Made by a program: the position numbers and the translations under genes
From: Mermis nigrescens
Lineage: Eukaryota; Nematoda; Enoplea; Mermithida; Mermithidae
DNA length: 64,000 bases
Direction of reading: 5' to 3'
Assembly: GCA_036768485.1 (NCBI GenBank)
Contig: JAVLUZ010000157.1
Coordinates: 13,442,011 to 13,506,010, forward strand
Notes under the pieces: model-generated
Seen by the model: only the letters and a program-made list of their open reading frames with translations
What the model was told of the DNA's origin: nothing
Databases searched by the model: none
Shown here: piece after piece, positions 49,001 through 58,000 of the stretch
Layout of the letters: every line of letters starts with the position of its first letter
How positions within the stretch are numbered: position 1 is the first letter of the stretch

Positions 49001-52000
49001 AATTAAATCGTAGCTTGTGTTTTAACGGTGGCTGGCAGCCTGTTATGAATGTTTTATTTTAATGAAACATTCCCATCGTTTCGGAATTTTCAAATGAAAT
49101 CGTAAAGGTAGTATTGCTTGTTTAGACTGCAGTAAGTTTCAGTTTCTGTCAAAGTCTCGTGTCTGCTTTTTTTACTGTGCGTATAATTAACTAAGGAAGG
49201 TCTGTTACGACACGCATCTCAAGAATTTCTACATTAGCAAGGATAACAATAAAAAAAATTTTGCAATGAAAATTTTTTGCAGGCGTGTAAAAAGTTGAAT
49301 ATTGCTTAATGCTTGTGCGACCTTTTAAGCCCATTCCAGAATTTTATACAGCTACAAGGACGCTTTGCCTTATTGACCACTCATCGAATTTCGCTCGACG
49401 AACAATGCAACACAATACGCACGTACGATCTGAGCGCCGTTGTCTCATCTACTCAATCGGAAATGGTCCAGAAACCCGCCATCTTATCAGATCGACTTTT
49501 AGAAAAGTGTGCCAGTCAAACGGACAACTCCAATCAGCCCCTCAACCCAAATTTATTGCCCAGAAATACGAGTACACCTACTTCGCATCTGGGAGAAAAT
49601 AGTGCAGTTCTTCCGTACAAGCTCGATTTTGGCTCGCTCGATAAAAATATTACTTGCACGCAGAGGGCGCGATCCGCTGATACTCGTAAACATCGACAAG
49701 AGTCGGCAGGTGACGACGAGGACGATTCCTGGAAATTATTGCTCCGTCGCAATAGGCGCCAGTCGACGCCCCAAAAGAGGACCACGATCACTTTGGGCAA
49801 AAGCGAAGAAGAAAATAAAAATACGGTCGCGGAAAACGCTAATTGCAAACAGGAAAATCGTTTATCGAAACTGATCAACAACTTGAGACGCACCAAGTCA
49901 AAGGATTTGACAGGCACAGGTGGGAAACATTGTCGCACGCTTATCTTTTTATTATTTTTGATAATTAGACTTTTTTGATTATAATTCTGTCAAGTTGCTG
50001 TAAAATAAGAGAGTTTTCTCAATCAAATGATTGACAATAATATCACATCATTTAATGTACATATTTTTCAAGCTCTGCATTGTTATATTTGCAAAGAGGG
50101 TAAACAAAGCAGCTCCTGCCCCGCTATATATGCTCGATCCAGTTTTAGGTTTTCTGACGATGGTAACTCATAAATTTGCGATTATAGATTATTTGTAGGT
50201 GATATAGAACGGACGTTGTGACTGGAATCTTTTAGATTAATTGCTGTTTAAAGAAGACCACCTGCAAAGTCTCTATATGTTTCTGATTGCGCGCAGAGTG
50301 CGCTAAACTCTCAAAATAACAAATGGCATTAATAGATTATATGTAGCTGAATCAGTATTTTAATACAGAGAACATCATCAATCTCCTGAGTCAATCAAAA
50401 ACGCTCGGTAAATCTCGAAAGGCTACTTTTTTTAGTGAATAGAGGTGCTAAAAATTTCGAAACTTATCTACTTGCATAAGAGTGCTTAAATGTATGGAAG
50501 TAAAAAATGTGTGAATCGTAATAGAATAACGATAATAATAGTAATCATTATTATCAATAATTAAATATGTGAACAACTAAATTTATCGTTTCTGCAAATT
50601 CGTTAAGTTTGCTTCACGACTTATGTAGTTGGGAGCACGCTTGGCTGGTAACCAGGAAGCTCGGGTTCGAGTCCCGGCTAGTCAAATGTTTTCCGCTAAA
50701 CTGATAATTAAGAATAGCATTAGCGACCATTTGCTTTTCTCTGAGCATCCTGATTCCTTTATATTTTGACTGAATAATATAGGGCATTGAGCGAATACTC
50801 CATGACATTCGTAGCACGATTAAGTCATAATAAATGTAACTGCATTTTTCTGTAAGCATTATTTTAGAACTGTGGACAGTAATTCATGCTAATAAGTAAA
50901 GAAACAAATATTTAAAGCAGCTTAGTAATTTAATACTAATGTTTTGATAAAATATTTAATTTTAATCGTAATTCTCTAACCGCTGGTCGTAAAGGCTTAC
51001 ATTTTTGCCTTTTTAGTCCACAAATAATGGTAAAGCTATGCTTGATATTGAAAAAATTAAAACCATATAATTAATTATTTGAATATTACTAAAGTTTCTA
51101 TGCGCATACCTACTCGCACGTTTGCACTTCTCTTAATTATAAAGATTATTCACGTGACTGAACAAGTCAAACTCTGATAAAAAACTGTTTTTATCGTCTC
51201 TTTAGATTAGCAAAGGCTTATTCAAATTTTCTTTCGTTTGCAGTCATACAGTCTTGCTCGTAATTTTTAATTTAAAATTTTGCATTAAACTGATAATACG
51301 GGTATATAATGTTGCAATGCAATTGATGCAATATTTGAGTAAGCGGACAGTCGGCATCATATCTTGCTTTATACTCGGTTTATTACTATTAAAGGTTGCC
51401 TAACGGCTACCGAAATGGATTTGGCGGATCCAATATCAGCAGATCTTTCACTGGCTGAAAAAGCCGAGAAGTTAGCAGAGGCCCGTCAAATGCCAGTCAT
51501 CAGGTGGCGACAAGCACACGTACTAGCTTGGTTAGAACTCGAGTTAGGAATGGGACAGTATGCGCAACAATTCTCGCAAAATGTCAAAAGTGGACGCGTG
51601 CTTATTAATTTGACGAATAGCGAAGTCGAAAAATCGTTGAGAATCGGCAACCAAATGCACAAGAAAAAGCTGAGACTGGCGATTGAACAATATAGGGCGC
51701 CATTATTATGGTTAGCGCAGCCAGTGGTTTTTGAGTCGAAAAAGCTTAATAGTATAAAGAACGCAATTTGCATATACCAAAGAATTCCTAGTTTACAAAT
51801 CAATTTGTCAGTAAAAGCTTAAAATCCAAACAGAATAACTTTCTAATGCAATCTAGTGTAGTACCTGTTTTTTTGGCTTACCTCCAAAATGTTTCTTATG
51901 CATTGATTGTACTATATGTACGAGTAATTGCTCCGAAAATCACGTTAACGCCTGCAGTCTTTATTCAAAAAAATTCTCATAAGCATTTGCTAGGATACGA

Positions 52001-55000
52001 ATTGTGTAACGTGATTTTCAGCGTACTATAATGATAGTTATTTATGAAAATCTTCATGTAATGGTATAAATCTATAATATTGTGTAATAATTGCAATAAT
52101 AAATATCTATAATGGTAATAATATTAATAGTCATAATAATAATAATCATAATAATAATAATAATTATAAAAATAATAATAACAATAATAATTATAATAAT
52201 AATAAATTGTCATAATTTCTTTTTATCATTCAGTTGTCTTCTTTCTATTAGGCGATAAAGGTGTCCCCTTTTTATTAGCACTCGTCAGTGTACCTGAAAC
52301 TAGCCTGAAAAAATGTACGCAATTTATAATTAAAATAGCGTCACCTTACCAGTTAATTACAACATTTTGCCTGTGAAGATTTTCCGTGCTCTATCTCGAA
52401 ATGATAATCTGTTGCTGCTTATTCCTTATTTCAACTTTAATCCACTGATTTTTTCAATGTTGAATCTATTCATATTCGTAATCTAGTACTTATTAGAAAT
52501 ACTGCTAATAATATGAAATAGAAGCTAATGTCTTCTCGTGATCGTTCTTTAAACTTCAGATAAAGTGTTGTCATAATTAATTCAAATTTTTCCGTCAACC
52601 CTTTGGTACCAGCAGTCTGAATTCCGTACTGCCTGACAACAATTGAAAACAGAATTCAGTTTTTGCCTTTGACGTAAATTAAATAATTTCCTAGGTCTCC
52701 TGTCAGAAGCTTTGGACTTGGAAACTTTCAGTAAAGACCTACAAAATCTTAAGATGATAGTGCTTTGATTGATCATTCTTTGACTTGTGTCATTGATTCC
52801 TTTCCATTGCAGGAAATTCCCATTGATTAAGGAAATTACAACTAGTTATGTCTGCTCGCATTTTTTGCCTTCCATCGGCCTTGGTGCTTACATAGACATA
52901 TTTCGCGCCAATTTGATAGATGGAAGAATTCTAAACTATATTAATAAAGATCAACTCGCTAAATGCTTGAATGTCAGTAAGCGTTTTCATCAGACTTCAA
53001 TACTCAAGGGCGTTGAATTACTGCGCATGGTTGATTTCGATGTGAAAGTAATTCGATCTTTTTAACACTGAATTGTTTCTCTTAAATTTTCAAAGGGATT
53101 TTGTGTTGGTATATTAGAACTCTAAAATGCTAAAAAGGAAATTGAATCAGACTGTAGATTGCATATGAGATACGGAATTCTGTGCTACTTTGACAATATT
53201 GTTTTTTTATTTGAAAAACTCAAATGTTAATATCGCTATCTCCTTCGTCAAATATCTATACAATAGAAATATTTATCAGTTATTGTTGCATGTTGTGCTA
53301 AGCTAGCCCAAAAAATATTGGGCGAACCACAAAAATCTTGTATCATACAAAAAAAATTTATGGTTTAGTGGGCTGCTTAATGTTACATGATGTTTATTTC
53401 GGAAGAAAAAATAGATGTTTTGCTATGAAAATAAAACAACTGCATTTCACGTTTGCATTATTTTTAGATTATATAGCTCAACAAAGATAATAGTTATTGT
53501 TTTTCCGAGCCATTTAAGGATTAAGTCGACTATTCTACGAATCTTTAAATGCCTGTTTTTTTCTGCTGTTTCATTTTTTGAATAGTTCTCTCTTTGTTGC
53601 GCTTTAATTTCTAAATTTGAAAATTGATTAAATTCAAATATTGTACTTATTACTTTTCAATTCAATTCCGACAGGCTTTGAACCAACGTCGGTTCGATAG
53701 CGAAAAAGAAAACGATGACTTGCTTGTTTGGACTAACACACGAATGATCAAATGGTTGAGGCAAATAGATCTGGAAGAATATGTTGGTTGCATGACGGAT
53801 TCTGGATTGCACGGAGCCGTGGTTGTATTAGACTCGTCGTTTAACGCAGATATTTTGGCAAATGTACTGAAGATACCTTCCGGCAAGCACATGATTCGAA
53901 AACATCTGGCCGATGAATTTAACACAATGCAACAACGTGCAAGGTAAAAAGTATTTGAAAAAATAAGTAAAATATCGACTAAAGTACTATGTTTTTATTT
54001 AATTCAAAATAAAAACTTGACTATAGAAAACAAATTATGAAAAATTGAAAAGGCGTTTATTTATTTATTTTAAATAATTAACTAAGTACATCTACTATCC
54101 GAAAAGTTTATGTACGTTTTGTTTGTCCAGTATTAGCGTTTAATCAACTATTTTGAATATTCGTTTTTTTGTGCAGCTGACTAACTTTGGAAATGAAGTT
54201 CAAAAATACTCGTAATTAAGCTCTTTACTCTAAGTCAAAACTACAAAATTACTCGATTACGGTCAAATACACGCATGCGAGTCTCACTCACACATGGGCG
54301 ATACGTCTAATTTTTCTGCAGGTCAAGACTCAGAGCTGAACACGCTTTCAAAGCGAAAGACTTTCTGTTGTCAAGGCCGTCACCTAAACGATCGATTTCC
54401 TTAGGCAGAGGATTTATTCGTTCGAACACTGCCGATGCTGATCAGGGTGGATTTGAAGGTTTGGCCAATGCTAAGAAACGTCTTGGAATTCGCGTAACTG
54501 GATATCGCTACGTTTAAAAATAACACAGTTCTCTAATGAAAGTATTACTTGTCTAGTAATCAAGAAATGCAGATAAAAGAATCGTGATTTTAATGTAACC
54601 ACACTGAAAAGAAACAATGTATATTTTCAAAGTAAACATTTCAGAATATGCAGACGTAAAAAATAAAAAGCACAAAAATATAGATTATTGCTTAAGTTGT
54701 AGGTGATATTTCTTATTTTTTGAGCCCACTTTTTCTTACTTTCCCAGAAAATAATAAAAAAATTTCTTATTAGAACACTTGGCTTGAAGTGTCATCAGCA
54801 TTGCAGTGATTTACGTAGCGTTGTAATGATAAGAACGTGAAACTGGTTTTTGTTTTATTACTTTCTATTTTTGTTTAAGATAATGTAGTAATGAAGTCTG
54901 ATTATGATCTGCATAAACTTCAAATTTTTCTTTTCTGTGCAATAAAAGAAACATACAAGGAAAATCCGACTTTAAGATGTATTTTACGAGAAGTAGATTA

Positions 55001-58000
55001 TCTGAAGCAACGCATCCTTGAAAAGTTGAATTAATTCGTCTCTTAAAAATATGTAAACATTTTTACTTAAAAAGTATTTTATTCGTTCTACTCGTTGTCT
55101 TCTGATTTGCTCAAAACCATTCGGATTTTCTAAACATATACTTGTTATTGACATGGCGGAATGGTCACTTTAATACATGAAGGTAAATGTCTTATAGTCC
55201 TTTTCACAACTTTTGACTCAAATCGACTACAAAAGCAGTTATGTATGAAGCAGCAATCACAATAATGTGCATAGCATTGATGAGCATTAAGTTTTACTTG
55301 CTAAAATTGTATTACGGTGGACTGCCTAGAAATCACTTTTGTAACTACTTGCTTGAACGCTGAAAATTGATTTATATGCGCAATGTTTTGTGAAATAGAC
55401 TATACCATAACAGCTAATTTTCTTACGTAACAGGATTCCATTGTAAAGGCGCTGGGTTTATCGAATCGCAATGAAATACAAAGCACTGATTCAGAATTCG
55501 TCTTCAAATTTGATCGTTGCGATCGTGACACTTCTGTCGCTTTGTCGACGGCCTCGGTAGCTACGGACCTCAGGACAACCGATCGCCGTCCTTCATCTAT
55601 GCACGCATATAAGTCACGTGCAGACATGCACGTGGGGGTTCGGGGGTCTAGACCCCCTCAGAATGGAAAAACGGAAAATTTTCTCGGAAAATGAGGCAAC
55701 ATGAAAGCTGCTATATTAATGCTTATACCCGTTTTTGAGGTAATTTTGGCACAAAACAGCTCAATTTTTAACCCGCCTCCCAGACCGGCTGACCCCCCAT
55801 CTCAGATCGGCCATGCTGTGCATCTATTGCCACGTGTCCTGCATTGCTCTGTGCACGTAAATTTTATATTTCAATATCTATTTCTAAGATAGAATCTATT
55901 ACTATTATTTCTTCTCTCCTCGCAAAATGTGTACAATGTATAGGAATCTTAGGTGGTCGCTCCCAACAAAATTATTCAAAGTAGGGACTCAAAAACGCTA
56001 ATAAGCGTCACCGACTGTTTTTTCAATTATTTTAGGTTTCTGTTCTGGAGAGAAAAGAATTTTTTTAATGTTGAGTGGCCATCTTATGCGACCTCCTTTT
56101 TGAAGACAATTGAAATCAAAATTAATTTTCTAATTTTTAAAAATTGTTTGTCTTCGATTTATAGAGCTTGCTGAGAGATAATCAAAAGCATCGTTATTTC
56201 TGTTCATCTACAAGTAGTTGTTGAGATATTTGACTTAAACATTTCAATCCCCCAAATTCAGGAGGCCAGCTACGTGTCTGTGGGGAAAAGACTTAATTTA
56301 TAGGCTAAAAATGATGGTTCAAACATTAAAATGACACAAAAGCTATCGATTTACAACTTATTTTGATTATTTTTGTGAAAAATTTGATTTTTATTCATTT
56401 TTCGTCCTTATTCTGCCTTTTTTCTTATCATATAATTTTAAACTCTTCTCCCTCTATAGAGACTGGAATACATAAGCACCGCGTGGCCGTTGTGGGGGTC
56501 AGATCAGCCTGAGCAGAGGTCATTCAGAAAGTTTTAGAGCTAAAATGGCCTTAAAAATTAAAATAAATGTTAGAATAGCCTAAAACTAGCCTCAGTTGGC
56601 AGTTTCTGGTCGTTTCCAACCATTTTTGTGAGAAAATCGTGATTTTGTTCGTTTTTATCTTAACATTGCCTGATCTTTGCCAGAAAAGTTTTAGTTCCTT
56701 CTGGAGGTACAGCTAGACATCCCAAAGCCCTCATAGACTTGTTCAATGTGATTATCGTTGTACTGTACAGCTTAGCCCTTCTGATGGTGATCATCTGGAG
56801 AGCTTAATTGAGCTAAAATAGTCTAAAAATTGGTATAAATGATGAAATAGCATAAGAAATACGTTGATTCAAAATGTCTGGTCGATTCAAAGTACTTTTG
56901 TACACAAATTTTAATTATTATCCATTTTTGTCCTCAAATTCTCTCAATTTTCCACAGAAAAGTTCTTTATTTTATTAATTGGGTGTCTTGAGTTTCCTGA
57001 ATCCCGATGTGCGTGTCCAGTTTTATCTATCCACAATTTGATTTTATCGCCACGCCTGCAATTTTCGGGTAAAGTGAACGAAATCATGACAAAATATAGG
57101 CAAAGCTCAAGAATTTTTCGCCAACAAATTTTGATCGTTGATTTACCGTAGTTCGCGAGAAAAACTACATCAAGGCAATGAACACTATTTCCATGTACTT
57201 TAGCATATATTGAAGACGTTTTATCGATTTTCACCTCAAAATCAGCTGTTATTTGGTTTGATAAATCGAAAATGCGATTTTTTACAATAAAGTGTTTATT
57301 GCTAGTTGCTTTTTTGACTATGAATTTGATAAAACAGTGCAAAAAAGTAAGGCACGACATTTGAGCTGACGAACGGAATTTATGACTAAGATCCTCGCTC
57401 ATTGGATGATCCTTTGCGTAACTTCCACGGAGATTTAGATTTAGAGGCTAAAAACAGCTGGTGGTCTTTGAGTTGCTAAAAATATCATTTTCAGTTCATG
57501 CACTTAACAAAATGGCACCGATATTGGAGTGAAAAGCATCGTTAAGTCGCTGACGCGTGTCTGAAGATTGCGGAAATAATGTTCATGTCGAATGCCTATT
57601 TCTCACGAACTAATGTCAGTTCAACAAACAAAATTTATTGACAGAAAATTATTAATTTTAGGCTACATTTTGACAAAGTTTCGTTCTATTTAAACAAAAA
57701 TTGCAGGTGTGATGCTGGAATAAAGTTGTGGATAAATACGTGGGACACCCTGCATACTTTTTCACGTCAAATTTATTTTTTCCTTTGAAATACAAAAAAA
57801 ATGTTTATAACTTGTTTCAAGAAAGACTACTGAATTCATAAGTATGTGAATTATTATTGAAAACCATATTAGATCGCAATATTTTGCGTAATATTCACGA
57901 TCTATTAGTACCTAAAATGAAAAAATATACCACTTTTCAGATAATCAATCATCGGCCACTCTTAGCTCAACGACTAGTGATTTAGGTAGCTCAATTGAAC

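Noticed and set aside
49283..49351. Earlier acceptor (TTTTTTGCAG, ending 49282) for the linker exon
   Set aside because: An in-frame stop at 49307 blocks the reading frame; the acceptor ending at 49351 restores phase 0.
51394..54517. Liprin-beta as the identity of the three-SAM gene
   Set aside because: Liprins also have three SAM domains, but the coiled-coil sequence, LNVSKRFHQ in SAM2, IPSGKH in SAM3 and the LGRGF tail fit kazrin more closely.
56944..57402. 152-residue minus-strand frame in a kazrin intron
   Set aside because: It has no recognisable domain, low-complexity AT-rich coding and no splice partners.
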